Shown here one piece after another: positions 1 through 11,728 of a stretch of 64,000 nt of DNA. Each line of letters starts with the position of its first letter. The stretch's first letter is position 1. Origin of the DNA: Pseudohongiella sp. GTDB lineage: Bacteria > Pseudomonadota > Gammaproteobacteria > Pseudomonadales > Pseudohongiellaceae. Both the position numbers and the translations under genes were made by a program. The stretch lies in contig JAUSCD010000019.1 in assembly GCA_030651695.1 (NCBI GenBank), positions 62,001 to 126,000 of the forward strand, in the 5' to 3' direction. The notes beneath the pieces are model-generated. The model had not been told where the DNA came from, did no database searches, and saw only the letters and a list, made by a program, of their open reading frames with translations.

Positions 1-1259
<1,259 letters not shown>

Positions 1260-1547
1260 ATGGCATTAAGTAAGAACGATGTGGAAAAAATTGCGCATCT
1301 GGCAAGGCTACAGATTAATGATGCTGATGCCTCTGAAGTTGGCCAGCGTATTTCCAATATCCTTGAGATGATCGACCAGATGCAGAACGTCGATACGTCC
1401 GAAGTAAGCCCTATGGCTCATCCTTTTGACGCAGTTCAGCGCTTGCGCCCGGACCTGGTGACTGAAAAGAACCAGCGCGACTATTACCAGAAGATTGCAC
1501 CGGCAACACAGGATGGACTGTATCTGGTACCACGCGTCATTGAATAA
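1260..1547 (+). CDS. gatC: Asp/Glu-tRNA amidotransferase subunit C
   Basis: Small subunit of the GatCAB transamidosome, which converts mischarged Glu-tRNA(Gln) or Asp-tRNA(Asn) to the correct aminoacyl-tRNA; GatC stabilises the GatA-GatB interface. The 95-residue product has the typical GatC length and pattern: [12 protein letters not shown] at the start, a helix [11 protein letters not shown] and the belt [19 protein letters not shown] sequence precedes the ATG. It is first in gatC-gatA-gatB, with 83 bp before gatA. Identification is secure from sequence and context. Confidence 0.97.
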   Translation: MALSKNDVEKIAHLARLQINDADASEVGQRISNILEMIDQMQNVDTSEVSPMAHPFDAVQRLRPDLVTEKNQRDYYQKIAPATQDGLYLVPRVIE

Positions 1548-1630
1548 TCAGGGCGTATAAAGGCTGAATCAGAGTTTTTTGAGTCACTCTCACAGATCCG
1601 GATTACGGATCAGCAAGGAACACACCGCTT

Positions 1631-3109
1631 ATGTTGAGCAAAACCGTTGCTGAGTTGGCGACCGCGCTGTCTCAGAAAGAGATCTCTGCCAGGGAACTGA
1701 CACAGGCTTATCTGGATCGTATCGGCCGATTGAATCCTGCGTTAAACGCCTATGTGACCATTACAGCTGACAAGGCACTGGCCCAGGCAGATCTTGCTGA
1801 TGCACGCATTTCACGCGGCGAAGCAGGACCTTTAACAGGCATCCCCATCGCACATAAAGATATTTTTTGTACCCGCGATGTACTGACCGCCTGCGGCTCG
1901 CACATGCTGCACAACTTTATTGCGCCGTACGACGCCTGCGTGGTTGAACGTCTTGAGCAGGCGGGCGCCATCATGCTCGGCAAAACCAATATGGACGAAT
2001 TCGCCATGGGTTCATCCAATGAGACCAGCTGGTTCGGCCCTGTCCGCAATCCCTGGGATCCGGAGCGCGTCCCAGGTGGCTCGTCCGGCGGATCAGCGGC
2101 AGCGGTAGCTGCCGATCTTTGCGCCATGGCAACTGGCACCGATACCGGCGGCTCAATCCGTCAGCCGGCGTCCTTTTGCGGCATCACCGGCCTTAAACCA
2201 ACCTATGGTCGGGTGTCGCGCTGGGGAATGATTGCGTTTGCATCGAGCCTTGACCAGGCCGGTCCGCTCACTAAAAGTGCTGAAGATGCTGCGCTGATGA
2301 TGAATGCCATCGCCGGCACTGATGTGCGTGACTCCACCTGCCTCGACTTACCGGCAGAAGATTTCACCGCTCAACTGAACCAGCCTTTGACTGGCGTTCG
2401 CATTGGTCTGCCACGTGAACATTTCACCAAAGATCTGAACCCCTCAGTGCAGAGTATTCTGCAGAATGCTGTTCGCAAACTGGAATCGTTGGGGGCAACT
2501 TTTAAAGAAATCAGCTTACCCAATAACTATTTGTCCGTTCCGGCCTACTATGTGATTGCACCCGCGGAAGCGTCCTCCAATCTGTCGCGTTTCGATGGTG
2601 TACGCTACGGCCATCGCTGTGCAAATCCGGCCAACCTGGAAGATCTCTACAAGCGCAGCCGGGGTGAAGGTTTTGGTGACGAGGTCAAACGTCGCATTAT
2701 GGTCGGAACCTATGCACTCTCTGCCGGCTACTACGATGCCTACTACATCAAAGCGCAAAAGATCCGCCGCCTGATCAAGGACGATTTTGACCAGGCGTTT
2801 AAAGACGTCGATTTGATACTCGGCCCGACATCACCGCACACCGCGTTCAAACTCGGTGAAAAAGTGAGCGACCCGGTCACCATGTATCTTGAAGATATTT
2901 ACACCATCGCCGTTAACCTGGCCGGTTTGCCCGGCATGTCATTACCAGCCGGCATTCTCGATGGCCTGCCCATCGGCATGCAGCTGGTTGGTCCGGCCTT
3001 GTCAGAATCACGCCTGCTGAATGTGGCACATCAGTTCCAGCTCAACACCGACTGGCACGCAAAGAGACCAGCGGCGCCCGTAGTATCAAGCCCGGAGGTA
3101 TCAGCATGA
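1631..3109 (+). CDS. gatA: Asp/Glu-tRNA amidotransferase subunit A (amidase)
   Basis: Glutaminase subunit of GatCAB; it releases ammonia from glutamine and channels it to GatB. The 492-residue protein has the amidase-signature Ser-cisSer-Lys triad: Lys76 in IAHKD, Ser151 in [10 protein letters not shown] and the probable nucleophile Ser175 in [11 protein letters not shown]. The C-terminal motif [10 protein letters not shown] is also typical. The stop overlaps the gatB start by 4 bp (ATGA), indicating translational coupling. An AAGGA-like ribosome site lies upstream of the ATG at 1631. Confidence 0.98.
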   Translation: MLSKTVAELATALSQKEISARELTQAYLDRIGRLNPALNAYVTITADKALAQADLADARISRGEAGPLTGIPIAHKDIFCTRDVLTACGSHMLHNFIAPYDACVVERLEQAGAIMLGKTNMDEFAMGSSNETSWFGPVRNPWDPERVPGGSSGGSAAAVAADLCAMATGTDTGGSIRQPASFCGITGLKPTYGRVSRWGMIAFASSLDQAGPLTKSAEDAALMMNAIAGTDVRDSTCLDLPAEDFTAQLNQPLTGVRIGLPREHFTKDLNPSVQSILQNAVRKLESLGATFKEISLPNNYLSVPAYYVIAPAEASSNLSRFDGVRYGHRCANPANLEDLYKRSRGEGFGDEVKRRIMVGTYALSAGYYDAYYIKAQKIRRLIKDDFDQAFKDVDLILGPTSPHTAFKLGEKVSDPVTMYLEDIYTIAVNLAGLPGMSLPAGILDGLPIGMQLVGPALSESRLLNVAHQFQLNTDWHAKRPAAPVVSSPEVSA

Positions 3110-4542
3110 GCTGGGAAACTGTGATAGGACTGGAAGTACACGTCCAGCTGGCGACCAAAAGCAAATTGTTTTCTGGCAGTGCCACTGAGTTTGGCGCTGA
3201 ACCCAACACACAAGCCAGCCTTTATGATCTGGCATTGCCGGGCACACTGCCGGTCATGAACGAAGAAGTGCTGCGTATGGCAGTGAGCTTCGGCCTGGCT
3301 GTGGATGCCGAAATTGGCAAACGTTCTGTGTTTGACCGCAAAAACTATTTTTACCCTGACCTGCCCAAAGGCTACCAGATCAGTCAACTGGCGTTTCCGA
3401 CAGTAGGCCGAGGCGCGCTGAAAATAAATCTGGACGATGGCAGTGAAAAAACCATTGCCATTACCCGCGCGCACATCGAAGAAGATGCCGGCAAATCCCT
3501 GCACGAAGATTTTCAGGGCATGTCCGGCATCGACCTCAACCGTGCCGGTACACCGCTGCTGGAAATCGTGTCTGATCCGGATCTGCGAAACGCCAAAGAA
3601 GCTGTGGCTTATCTGAAGAAGCTGCACTCGATCATTCTGTACCTCGGCATTTCCGACGGCAACATGGCACAAGGCTCCATGCGTTGTGACGCCAACGTAT
3701 CTGTGCGCAAAAAAGGCGATACTGAATTTGGCACGCGTACAGAGATCAAAAACGTCAACTCATTCAAGTTCGTTGAGAAAGCGATCAACTACGAAGTGCA
3801 GCGCCAGATCGAACTGATTGAGGACGGCGGCCGTGTGATTCAGGAAACCCGCCTGTACGACTCTGACAAAGACGAAACCCGTTCCATGCGCAGCAAGGAA
3901 GTAGCCAACGACTACCGTTACTTCCCGGAACCGGATCTGTTGCCGATTGTGATTGATGAATCCTACATTGCCGCCGTCCGCGCAACTCTGCCCGAGCTGC
4001 CCGCAGCACGATGTGCACGTTTTGTGTCCGAATATGGCCTGAGTGCTTATGATGCGGATGTACTTACCAGTGACAGAGCGATGGCCGACTATTTTGAATC
4101 CGTCGTCAAACTCTGTGGTGATGCCAAACTGTCAGCCAACTGGGTAACGGTGGACCTGCTTGGCCTGCTGAACAAAAGTGATCTGTCTATTAATGAGTCA
4201 CCAATCAAACCCGGACAACTCGGCACCATGATTGCCCGCATCAAGGACAACACCATCTCCGGAAAACTTGCCAAAACCGTGTTCGAAGCACTGGCCGCAG
4301 GTGAGTCTGACGTTGATCAGATTATCGAGTCACGTGGTTTAAAGCAGGTTACTGACACCGGCGCTATCGAAAAATTGGTGGACGAAGTTATCGCATCCAA
4401 CCCGGACCAGGTTGCGCAGTACCGCGCGGGCAAAGAAGCGGTGTTCGGTTTTTTTGTTGGCCAGGCCATGAAAGTATCCAAAGGCAAAGCCAACCCGGCA
4501 CAGCTCAATGAGCTGTTGCGCAACAAATTGAAGGCAGATTAA
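3106..4542 (+). CDS. gatB: Asp/Glu-tRNA amidotransferase subunit B
   Basis: tRNA-binding and kinase subunit of GatCAB; it phosphorylates the mischarged Glu or Asp and transfers the ammonia delivered by GatA. The 478-residue length is normal. The N-terminus [13 protein letters not shown] and the segments [17 protein letters not shown] and [10 protein letters not shown] are GatB hallmarks. The C-terminal YqeY-like helical domain ends in [13 protein letters not shown]. The start overlaps gatA by 4 bp. Secure. Confidence 0.98.
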   Translation: MSWETVIGLEVHVQLATKSKLFSGSATEFGAEPNTQASLYDLALPGTLPVMNEEVLRMAVSFGLAVDAEIGKRSVFDRKNYFYPDLPKGYQISQLAFPTVGRGALKINLDDGSEKTIAITRAHIEEDAGKSLHEDFQGMSGIDLNRAGTPLLEIVSDPDLRNAKEAVAYLKKLHSIILYLGISDGNMAQGSMRCDANVSVRKKGDTEFGTRTEIKNVNSFKFVEKAINYEVQRQIELIEDGGRVIQETRLYDSDKDETRSMRSKEVANDYRYFPEPDLLPIVIDESYIAAVRATLPELPAARCARFVSEYGLSAYDADVLTSDRAMADYFESVVKLCGDAKLSANWVTVDLLGLLNKSDLSINESPIKPGQLGTMIARIKDNTISGKLAKTVFEALAAGESDVDQIIESRGLKQVTDTGAIEKLVDEVIASNPDQVAQYRAGKEAVFGFFVGQAMKVSKGKANPAQLNELLRNKLKAD

Positions 4543-4547
4543 AGATC

Positions 4548-4874
4548 ATGAGTGACGTTAAAAAAGTTGGCAAGGAACGCACACAACCGGCAACGCTGAA
4601 TGAGGAGTGGAGTGATGAACGCGTAAAAGCGTTTTTTGCACTGATTCCACCGGAAGGCATACCAGCAGACTATCATCTGTTGCAAAAAGCCTACCGCGGC
4701 ATGCTGCCGGAGCAGTTCGAGAGGTTTGTGGCATTTTTTGTTGAAGGCGGCCATGACATTAATGTGCGGCTGGGCAATGGCACTACGTTTCTGGATCATG
4801 TGAATCAGCATCATAGTTCTGGGGCTTATCAGGATATTCTGAAACTGGCGGGGGCAGTGTCGGGCAAGAAGTGA
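4548..4874 (+). CDS. PA4642-like conserved small protein
   Basis: A 108-residue cytoplasmic protein of unknown function that follows gatB by 5 bp and is probably in its operon. Residues about 20-105 (EEWSDERVKAFFAL, AYRGMLPEQFERFVAFFVEG, GHDINVRLGNGTTFLDHV) match my recollection of the PA4642 family of gammaproteobacteria. No catalytic motif, signal peptide or membrane segment is visible. The first hairpin element begins 31 bp after the stop, so this gene's transcript would carry it. Confidence 0.75.
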   Translation: MSDVKKVGKERTQPATLNEEWSDERVKAFFALIPPEGIPADYHLLQKAYRGMLPEQFERFVAFFVEGGHDINVRLGNGTTFLDHVNQHHSSGAYQDILKLAGAVSGKK

Positions 4875-4904
4875 TTGTGTTGCAGCAAACTCATTTCGGA
4901 GAGC

Positions 4905-5087
4905 GCAACGGGAGTGGGTCGCTGTGCAGGACCGGCCGCATCCTCTGACGGTCCGACCGACGCTGCGCAACTCGCCTTCGCTCGCTACGCGGGCTCAGAG
5001 CTCAAACAGTGCTCGCGTTTTTTCGGTCGGACAGCCAGAGGATAAGCGCGGCCTGATTGGTCCTGCACAGCGACCCACTCCCATTGC
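4905..5087 (+). repeat. Hairpin element, copy 1 (183 bp, covarying stems)
   Basis: The left arm 4905-4933 and right arm 5059-5087 are complementary at 28 of 29 positions. An inner stem at 4942-4962 pairs with about 5023-5043 at 19 of 21. Between them is an apparently unpaired ~60-bp head. Copy 2 at 5518-5698, read on the opposite strand, aligns end to end. Shared unpaired blocks are GGCCGC after the outer arm, TGCGCAACTC, AACAGTGCTC in the head and AAGCGCG before the right arm. The outer arms differ at six positions and every change is compensated. It lies just downstream of the PA4642-like gene. I do not recognise the family. Confidence 0.9.
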
Positions 5088-5113
5088 TTGTGCGCGGCGT
5101 TGTTGCAGCGTAG

Positions 5114-5458
5114 TTGAGCGGGATATACTGGCAGTTCGATCATCTGCTTGCATGGGACTTGTTGTTGTCACTGTATGGCTACGCACCCATCGACGAGCTG
5201 AACACAGCAACTGCGTGGCTTATCTACCGGGCAGACACCATTCTTGTATCCGCCGCCATGCTGTTTCACTGGATGCCCAACATCGCCTTCAGCCACATCA
5301 TAAAACCCATGTAACCCGACGCCTCAGAACAAGCATGGCAATCAGCTGCCAACGCACACATAATAATTTTGCTGATAGCCGCAGTCGCTGCTTTATATGC
5401 AGCGCACCGCAACTTGAAGAACTACGATCTGAGGACAAACGAAGCCGCAACAAAGTGA
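5114..5458 (+). pseudogene. Interrupted small membrane-protein ORF between the two hairpin elements
   Basis: A frame opens at a TTG at 5114, runs 66 codons to a TAA at 5312-5314, and stays open in the same frame for 47 more codons to a TGA at 5456-5458. The first part contains hydrophobic LLAWDLLLSLYGY and TILVSAAMLFHW. The second contains a good membrane segment, HIIILLIAAVAALYAAH, followed by basic residues (HRNLKNYDLR). A membrane helix beyond an in-frame stop suggests a gene broken by a nonsense mutation, but the region may be fortuitous. No function is proposed. Confidence 0.35.
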
Positions 5459-5517
5459 GTCAACCGACTCAAGAGATACACCAGATGCTGCGCCCACCAA
5501 ACCAGAATGCGGAGTGA

Positions 5518-5698
5518 GCAACGGGAGCGGGTCACCGCACCGGACCACTCAGGACGCGCTTATCCTTTACCGGGGCGCCCGAAAAAGCGTGAGCACTGTT
5601 CGAATCCGGAGCGGCGTAGCCGCGACGTTGAGTTGCGCAACGCCGGGCGCCCCGGTAAAGGATGCGGCCGGTCCGGTGCGGTGACCCGCTCCCGTTGC
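5518..5698 (-). repeat. Hairpin element, copy 2 (181 bp, covarying stems)
   Basis: Arms 5518-5546 and 5670-5698 are perfectly complementary over 29 bp, and inner arms 5562-5581 and 5644-5663 over 20 bp. In the minus orientation it aligns with copy 1 at 4905-5087, with the same order of single-stranded blocks between stems. The element lies 83 bp downstream of the rhlB stop in rhlB sense orientation, so each copy sits in the 3' flank of a convergent gene in the same relative orientation. It could be an RNA structure or a mobile single-strand hairpin element. Confidence 0.9.
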
Positions 5699-5744
5699 GG
5701 CTGCACTCAATTCACACAGTAACTTTGTTGCTTTCTTTTCTTTT

Positions 5745-5773
5745 CAGCTTTGCAGCTTTGCAGCTTTGCAGCT
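5745..5773. repeat. Short tandem repeat, 8-bp unit
   Basis: The unit CAGCTTTG is repeated three times and followed by a partial copy, directly downstream of the rhlB stop on the minus strand and next to a pyrimidine-rich stretch. It may be slippage-derived. No function can be assigned. Confidence 0.75.
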
Positions 5774-5781
5774 ACAAAAGT

Positions 5782-7548
5782 TTAACGACGCGGCCGGGGT
5801 TTCCCACCACCACTACGCCCCTGCCCCGGACGCGAAGAACCGCCGCTACGAGCCGGCTTCGACTCATCCTTGAAATGCGTAGCCCGACTGAACGGCGGCG
5901 GCTCCACCAACAAAGAAGCATCCGGATAAACACAAGGCAACTTCTGCCCCAGCGTCTTCTCGATATTCGGCAACAGGAACGAATCTTCCTCACATGCAAA
6001 ACTGATAGACGTGCCCACCGAGCCCGCTCGCCCGGTACGACCAATTCTATGCACATAATCATCCGCCTCTTCCGGCAGACTGTAATTGATCACATGCGTC
6101 ACATCATCGATGTGCAAACCACGGCCCGCCACATCGGTCGCAACCAAGACCTTGATCGTGCCATCACGGAACTCGTCTAATGTCCTTACACGTTTATTCT
6201 GTGCAACTTCTCCCGACAACAAACCACAACTCACACCATGGCGGTAAAGATTGTCCGCCAGTTTACGCACCTGATCCCGGCGGTTGTTAAACACAATCAC
6301 ACGATCAGCACCTTCGGCGGCAATCAGGTTATAAAGCAGCTTATACTTGTCTTCCGTTGTAACCAGATAAACCAGTTGCTCAACATTATCTGTAGCCACA
6401 CGCTCCGGCTGAATCTCGATCATGATCGGATCCATTGCCCAACGTGAAGTCAGCTCAATAATTTCAGGTGTAAAGGTCGCACTGAACAATAACGTCTGAC
6501 GACAATCCTTATGCGGAGTACGTGACACAATTGTGCGCACCTGCGGGATAAAGCCCATGTCCAGCATACGGTCAGCTTCATCGATAACCAGCAGTTCGAC
6601 CAAACCAAGATACAAATGATCCTGCTGCAGGAAGTCGATCAAGCGGCCGGGTGTTGCCACCACGATATCGACAGGACGCTTGTCTACCTGGCGCAACTGT
6701 TTCTGATAATCCTCACCACCGACCAGTGTCACCACATGCAGATCAGTGTATTTGGTCAGGTTGGCTGCATCGCTGGCAATTTGCTGCACCAGTTCACGTG
6801 TAGGCGCCAGCACAATGGCACGTGGTTCACCAATGAAGCGTGTATCCTGCATCGGATTTTTTAACAGATCATTGATGATGGTGATCAGGAACGCTGCTGT
6901 TTTACCGGTGCCTGTCTGGGCTTTGCCTGTGACATCAAAACCGCGCAAGGTATAGCGAAGACTTTGTGCCTGAATGGGCGTGCAGTATTCATAACCCAGC
7001 TCAGCAATGCCTTTTTCAAGTGCCGGCTCCAGATTGAATGTGCTGAATGGTATCTTGGTAGGCACCACTTTGATGGCGTTTTCTACAACAGGATCTACTG
7101 CCTGTTCCGTCAGGTCTGCCAGTTCTTCTTCAGCCGCATCAGCCACTTCCCCGGCGTCCGGTTCAGCGATTTCCGGCTCAGACTCTGCAGGGGTTTCCAT
7201 CGCCGGCTCTGCTTCAGGTCCGACGGCCAATTCGACTTCAGCTACTTCAGCTACATCTGCGGCTTCAGTCGTACTCTCAGAGACAGCAACATCAACCATC
7301 TCCTCAACATCTGAGGCAAGTGCTGCGTCGGCTTCAGCCTCTGCTTCTGCTTGCTGCAACTGAATAGTGTCAGTTTCCGGAAGGCTCCCGGCATCCGCCT
7401 GAATTTCAGGCACGGCAATGACTTCGGGTTTTATCAATGTTTCTGGCTTGGGATCTTCGCCGGGCAAATCTGGAGGGGACGTGGTGTCTGATGGTTCCGG
7501 GGAAGTCTCTAACGCTGCCTGGTGATCACTTTCGTCCGTCTTTTGCAT
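5782..7548 (-). CDS. rhlB: DEAD-box ATP-dependent RNA helicase RhlB-like
   Basis: ATP-dependent RNA unwinding enzyme, probably acting in RNA decay as RhlB does. The helicase core starts near residue 165: Q-motif region CTPIQAQ, Walker A AQTGTGKT at 210-217, DEAD at 323-326, SAT at 356-358, [12 protein letters not shown] about 470-481 and HRIGRTGR at 500-507. The C-terminus is Gly/Arg/Pro-rich, as in RNA-binding tails. Residues 1-160 are an unusual Ala/Glu/Asp-rich low-complexity extension, making the protein 588 residues against about 420 for E. coli RhlB. Start ATG at 7546-7548. RhlB is the closest assignment; RhlE-type is less likely. Confidence 0.85.
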   Translation of the reverse strand: MQKTDESDHQAALETSPEPSDTTSPPDLPGEDPKPETLIKPEVIAVPEIQADAGSLPETDTIQLQQAEAEAEADAALASDVEEMVDVAVSESTTEAADVAEVAEVELAVGPEAEPAMETPAESEPEIAEPDAGEVADAAEEELADLTEQAVDPVVENAIKVVPTKIPFSTFNLEPALEKGIAELGYEYCTPIQAQSLRYTLRGFDVTGKAQTGTGKTAAFLITIINDLLKNPMQDTRFIGEPRAIVLAPTRELVQQIASDAANLTKYTDLHVVTLVGGEDYQKQLRQVDKRPVDIVVATPGRLIDFLQQDHLYLGLVELLVIDEADRMLDMGFIPQVRTIVSRTPHKDCRQTLLFSATFTPEIIELTSRWAMDPIMIEIQPERVATDNVEQLVYLVTTEDKYKLLYNLIAAEGADRVIVFNNRRDQVRKLADNLYRHGVSCGLLSGEVAQNKRVRTLDEFRDGTIKVLVATDVAGRGLHIDDVTHVINYSLPEEADDYVHRIGRTGRAGSVGTSISFACEEDSFLLPNIEKTLGQKLPCVYPDASLLVEPPPFSRATHFKDESKPARSGGSSRPGQGRSGGGKPRPRR

Positions 7549-7608
7549 CTAACGTAGCCTTTTACTGAATCGTCTGTTTGTTTAATCGTCTGAATTTATG
7601 CGACAGCA

Positions 7609-8415
7609 TCATAGCGCCTGAGTGTCCGGCGCATCAAGCGTAGCCGCTGCACCTCTGCTATTGGCACCAGAGTCTCTACATACCGGACAAGCCGGATCGC
7701 GCGGCAGGCGCAGCTCGCGCCAGTGGCTGCTGAATGCATCGAACAACAGCAGCTTTCCACACAAGTCCTGACCAAGACCGGTTAATACTTTTATTGCTTC
7801 CAGCGCCTGCATGCTGCCAATCACGCCGACCAACGGAGCCAAAACGCCGTTGCGCGCGCAACTCATCTGCTCATCGTCGCCGCCCCGGTACAGGCACTGG
7901 TAACAGGGGCTGTCAGCGCGACGACTGTCAAATACTGCCACCTGCCCTTCCAGTCTGATGGCAGCGCCCGAAACTAGCGGCACACGAGCATCAACGCAGG
8001 CGCGATTGATCATAAACCGGGTACTGAAGTTGTCACAGGCGTCTACAACCAGATCAACTCCGTCCGCCAACAGTGTCGTCAAACCATCCTGATCAAGTCT
8101 TTTATTTACAATCGTCAAACGGGTATCGTGGTTCAGAGCCTGCAGTGTATTGGCTGCTGATTCCACCTTGGCCACACCGATACCTTGCTCGGTATGCACA
8201 ATCTGCCGCTGCAGATTGCTCAAATCGACCTGATCATCGTCGACCAGTATCAGATGCCCGACACCGGCAGCAGCCAGATACATGGACACAGGACTACCCA
8301 GACCGCCAAGCCCTACTATTAATACAGTGGCCGCCTGCAGGCGCTGCTGGCCTTCAATATCAAAGGCCGGCAGCATGATCTGGCGACTGTAGCGCAACAG
8401 CTGTTCGTCATTCAT
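7609..8415 (-). CDS. moeB: MoeB/ThiF/HesA-family adenylyltransferase
   Basis: E1-like enzyme that adenylates the C-terminal glycine of a sulfur-carrier protein (MoaD or ThiS). The 268-residue product has the dinucleotide loop VLIVGLGGLGSP near residue 35, QRQIVHT, the VDACDNFSTR segment, and two CxxC pairs (CYQC, CPVC) that should bind zinc. I start at the ATG at 8413-8415 (MNDEQLLRYSRQ), which overlaps the prmC stop by 8 bp and matches family N-termini; an upstream in-frame start would lie deep in prmC. MoeB and ThiF cannot be separated here. The gene sits with prmC as in many gammaproteobacteria. Confidence 0.88.
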   Translation of the reverse strand: MNDEQLLRYSRQIMLPAFDIEGQQRLQAATVLIVGLGGLGSPVSMYLAAAGVGHLILVDDDQVDLSNLQRQIVHTEQGIGVAKVESAANTLQALNHDTRLTIVNKRLDQDGLTTLLADGVDLVVDACDNFSTRFMINRACVDARVPLVSGAAIRLEGQVAVFDSRRADSPCYQCLYRGGDDEQMSCARNGVLAPLVGVIGSMQALEAIKVLTGLGQDLCGKLLLFDAFSSHWRELRLPRDPACPVCRDSGANSRGAAATLDAPDTQAL

Positions 8416-9295
8416 TGTCCGCATCCTCGCTTGCAGCCGGAACCCGACGCCCCAGTGTGACACGTTCCTGTCCGCCAAGGTCACGTTGGGTACTGATCTG
8501 TTTAAAACCGTGACCTGCCATCAACTCCCGCACCGCTGCGCCCTGATCATAACCGTGCTCAAACAACAACCAGCCGCCGGGCTTAAGCCTTGAAACCGAC
8601 TGCTCTGTCAGCACCGCCAGATCACGCACCCCCCCGTCCTGTGCAGCCAGGGCAGATATCGGCTCAAAACGCAGATCACCCTGCAGCAAGTGCGGATCGC
8701 CTGGTTCTATATAAGGAGGATTACTGACCAGAACATCCAGTAGAAGGGAGTCAGGCAGGGCCTGACACCAGTCACCCTGATAAAACTCCACCCCGGACAG
8801 ATTATTCAAATATGCGTTTTGTTTTGCAACAGCCAGTGCGGCAGCGCTGGCGTCAGCAGCCAGCACTCGCCAGGCGGGACGCTCACTCGCCACTGCCAAG
8901 GCAATAGCGCCACTGCCGGTCCCCATATCAGCCAGAGTCAGAGCTTGTGAGTTATCTGCCAGCGCCAGCACCTGCTCGACCAGCAATTCGGTATCGGCAC
9001 GGGGAATTAACACATCAGGCGTAACCAGCAGATCCAGCGACCAGAACCCGCGGGTTCCGGTGATATAGGCGACTGGCTCGCCAGTCTGGCGACGCTTGAT
9101 AAGGCGCTGGAAAATCTGCCACTGCTGTTCTGTCAGTGCCTCATCCGGGTGGGTGATCAGGCGGGAGCGTGAACACTGCAACACATGTGTCAATAGCCAT
9201 TCAGCGTCCACACGCGGGGTCACATCCTGCAAACCCCCGAGCTCCTGCAACTGCACAAGTGCCCACTCAAATGCCTGCTGCAGGTTTGTTGTCAT
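8408..9295 (-). CDS. prmC: Release factor glutamine N5-methyltransferase
   Basis: SAM-dependent enzyme that methylates the Gln of the GGQ loop in release factors RF1 and RF2. The 295-residue protein has the SAM loop ADMGTGSGAIA at 122-132 and the catalytic NPPY at 192-195, with an N-terminal helical substrate-recognition domain. It lies 4 bp downstream of prfA, its substrate's gene, and overlaps the moeB-like gene by 8 bp. Secure by motif and context. Confidence 0.97.
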   Translation of the reverse strand: MTTNLQQAFEWALVQLQELGGLQDVTPRVDAEWLLTHVLQCSRSRLITHPDEALTEQQWQIFQRLIKRRQTGEPVAYITGTRGFWSLDLLVTPDVLIPRADTELLVEQVLALADNSQALTLADMGTGSGAIALAVASERPAWRVLAADASAAALAVAKQNAYLNNLSGVEFYQGDWCQALPDSLLLDVLVSNPPYIEPGDPHLLQGDLRFEPISALAAQDGGVRDLAVLTEQSVSRLKPGGWLLFEHGYDQGAAVRELMAGHGFKQISTQRDLGGQERVTLGRRVPAASEDADNE

Positions 9296-9299
9296 GGCT

Positions 9300-10382
9300 T
9301 CAAGCCGCCAGTTCCGCCAGCTGGTCGGCCTGGTATTCCTGAATCAGCGGCTGAATGACAGAGTCCAGATCGCCTTGCATGACCTCATCCAATTTGTAGA
9401 TGGTCAGATTGATACGGTGGTCTGTAACGCGGCCCTGAGGGTAATTATAGGTGCGTATACGCTCTGAGCGGTCACCGGAACCCACCAGTAAACGCCGCGC
9501 ATCAGATTGCTGTTTATCCGCAGCGGCCTGCTGCATGTCATTCAGGCGCGCATGCAGCAAGGACATGGCACGTGCCCGGTTTTTGTGTTGGGACCGTTCA
9601 TCCTGACACTCGACCACCATGCCACTTGGAATATGCACAATACGAATCGCAGAATCGGTTTTGTTGATGTGCTGACCGCCGGCGCCGCTGGCACGGAAAG
9701 TGTCTATACGCAGATCAGCTTTGTTAATTTCGATTTCTGCCAGCTCGTCAGAGGCCGGCAGAATAGCAACTGTACAGGCCGAGGTATGAATACGTCCCTG
9801 GGTTTCAGTATCAGGCACACGCTGGACCCGGTGGGCACCGGACTCAAACTTGAGCATACCAAATACGTTTTTGCCTTCCACGCGGGTAATGATTTCCTTG
9901 AAACCGCCGTGTTCACCAGGGCGTTCGCTTAAAACTTCAAGACGCCAGCCTTGTCGCTCGGCATAACGTGAATACATACGAAACAGATCGCCGGCGAAAA
10001 TCGCGGCTTCGTCACCACCGGTGCCGGCGCGGATCTCCAGAAACACATTCATACTGTCTTTTTCGTCTTTGGGCAGCAGAAGTTTCTGCAAGGACAGTTC
10101 CAGTATTTCCAGTTGTTCTTTCAATGAGCGGTTTTCTTCTTCCGCCATTTCCCGCATATCAGGATCAGCATCGCGTAACATTTCCTGCGTCAGCGCCAGG
10201 TCCTCTGTAGCGGTCAGATAGCGCTTGAACTCCATCACGATAGGCTCAAGATCAGAGAACTCACGCGACAGATTGCGGAAGCGTTCCTGATCGGAGATGG
10301 TTTCCGCATCACTTAGCAAGGCTTCGAGTTCCTGGCAACGATCCGCCAACAGTTCCAGTTTTTGATGTATCGACGCTTTCAT
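9300..10382 (-). CDS. prfA: Peptide chain release factor 1
   Basis: Terminates translation at UAA and UAG. The 360-residue length equals that of E. coli RF1. The peptidyl-hydrolysis loop GAGGQH has GGQ at 235-237, and the codon-recognition PxT tripeptide appears as Pro190-Asp-Thr192, which fits RF1 rather than RF2 (SPF). The start overlaps the hemA stop by 1 bp (10382), and prmC follows 4 bp later, giving the classic hemA-prfA-prmC operon. Confidence 0.98.
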   Translation of the reverse strand: MKASIHQKLELLADRCQELEALLSDAETISDQERFRNLSREFSDLEPIVMEFKRYLTATEDLALTQEMLRDADPDMREMAEEENRSLKEQLEILELSLQKLLLPKDEKDSMNVFLEIRAGTGGDEAAIFAGDLFRMYSRYAERQGWRLEVLSERPGEHGGFKEIITRVEGKNVFGMLKFESGAHRVQRVPDTETQGRIHTSACTVAILPASDELAEIEINKADLRIDTFRASGAGGQHINKTDSAIRIVHIPSGMVVECQDERSQHKNRARAMSLLHARLNDMQQAAADKQQSDARRLLVGSGDRSERIRTYNYPQGRVTDHRINLTIYKLDEVMQGDLDSVIQPLIQEYQADQLAELAA

Positions 10383-11728
10383 TATTTTTTATCCAGTTCA
10401 AACAATTCCTGTGTCAGTTGGACCAGCTCATCGCGGCCCTCGGCACTGGCCTTTTTCATTTGCACACTCGGTGTATGTATCAATTTATTGGTAATGCCAC
10501 GCGCCAGCGCTTCCAGAACCTTGTCGGCCGGCACACCTTTGTCCAGCGCCCTTACTGCCTTGTCGAGCTCCGTCTGACGGATTGCATCCGCTTTCTCGCG
10601 GAACGCACGCAAGGTTCCCACTGCACTCAGTGCCCGCAGTTGTTTAAGATATTCTTCAACGCCGCGCTCGATAATTGTGCTGGCCTGCTCGGCGGCCTGA
10701 GCACGGCTTTTTACGTTATCTTCGATAACATCGCGGATATCATCGACGCTGTATAAATACGCGTCACTTATCTCGCCGACCTCTGGTTCGATATCCCGCG
10801 GGACAGCCAGATCCACCAGCAGCATGGGTTTATGTTTGCGCTTTTTGATAGCGCTCTCAACGGCACCTTTGCCCAACAGGGGTAACTGGCTGTTAGTGGA
10901 TGACACTACTATATCTGCGCGTATCAGTTCCTCGGGTATATCGGATAACAGCACTCCGCGGGCACCAAATTTTTCGCCAAGTTTCACCGCGTTCTGCAGC
11001 GTACGGTTGGCGACCACAATACTTTTGACACCCTTGTCGGTGAGGTGGCGCGCTACCAATTCAATGGTGTGGCCAGCGCCGATCAACAGCGCATGCAGGG
11101 ACCCGAGATTTGAAAATATCTGCTCAGCCAAAGTAACCGCGGCATAAGCCACCGACACCGGGTTTTCACCAATCGCAGTATCAGTCCGCACTTCCTTGGC
11201 TATCGAGAACGCTTCCTGAAACGCGCGGCCCAGCTGCGCACGGGCAGCACCCTGCTCTTTGGCAACGGCATAAGCGGATTTGATCTGGCCCAGTATCTGA
11301 GGCTCGCCCAGCACCATGGAGTCCAGCCCGCAAGCCACCCGCATCAGATGACGTATGACATCTTCGTGCCAATGGAAGTAGCTGCACGTGCTCAGTTCGG
11401 CCGCGCTCACGCCATGGTATGCACTCAGCCAGTTCAACAGCTTTTGTTGTTCCGCTTGTAGCAGTGACGGGTCAAAGGCGGTATCGGTATTGTCCTGAGG
11501 CGGATTGTTGGATTCATTATCCGCTGACTGATTGCGCCCACCCGACAGATCCACATCAATATAGAGTTCTGTGCGATTACAGGTAGATACAATCACAGCC
11601 TCTCGCACATGCGCCAGCGAGATCACCTTTTGCATGGCATCCGCCATGCGCTCCGGCGGGAATGCAACCTGCTCGCGCAGCGCCACATTTGCCGTATTGT
11701 GATTGATACCAAGCAGAACCAGCGCCAT
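10382..11728 (-). CDS. hemA: Glutamyl-tRNA reductase
   Basis: NADPH-dependent reduction of Glu-tRNA to glutamate-1-semialdehyde, the first step of C5 haem synthesis. The catalytic Cys50 is in STCNRTELY, and the NADPH-binding segment near [12 protein letters not shown] is present. At 448 residues it is slightly longer than E. coli HemA (418): an Asn/Ser/Asp-rich insert follows residue 60 ([20 protein letters not shown]). It is first in hemA-prfA-prmC-moeB and diverges from the TPR lipoprotein gene. Confidence 0.97.
   Translation of the reverse strand: MALVLLGINHNTANVALREQVAFPPERMADAMQKVISLAHVREAVIVSTCNRTELYIDVDLSGGRNQSADNESNNPPQDNTDTAFDPSLLQAEQQKLLNWLSAYHGVSAAELSTCSYFHWHEDVIRHLMRVACGLDSMVLGEPQILGQIKSAYAVAKEQGAARAQLGRAFQEAFSIAKEVRTDTAIGENPVSVAYAAVTLAEQIFSNLGSLHALLIGAGHTIELVARHLTDKGVKSIVVANRTLQNAVKLGEKFGARGVLLSDIPEELIRADIVVSSTNSQLPLLGKGAVESAIKKRKHKPMLLVDLAVPRDIEPEVGEISDAYLYSVDDIRDVIEDNVKSRAQAAEQASTIIERGVEEYLKQLRALSAVGTLRAFREKADAIRQTELDKAVRALDKGVPADKVLEALARGITNKLIHTPSVQMKKASAEGRDELVQLTQELFELDKK

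Noticed and set aside
4905-5698. Hairpin elements as integron attC sites
   Set aside because: attC sites are structured and covarying, but the ends here (GCAAC ... GTTGC) do not give the required RYYYAAC/GTTRRRY core, the copies are inverted relative to each other, and no integrase is seen.
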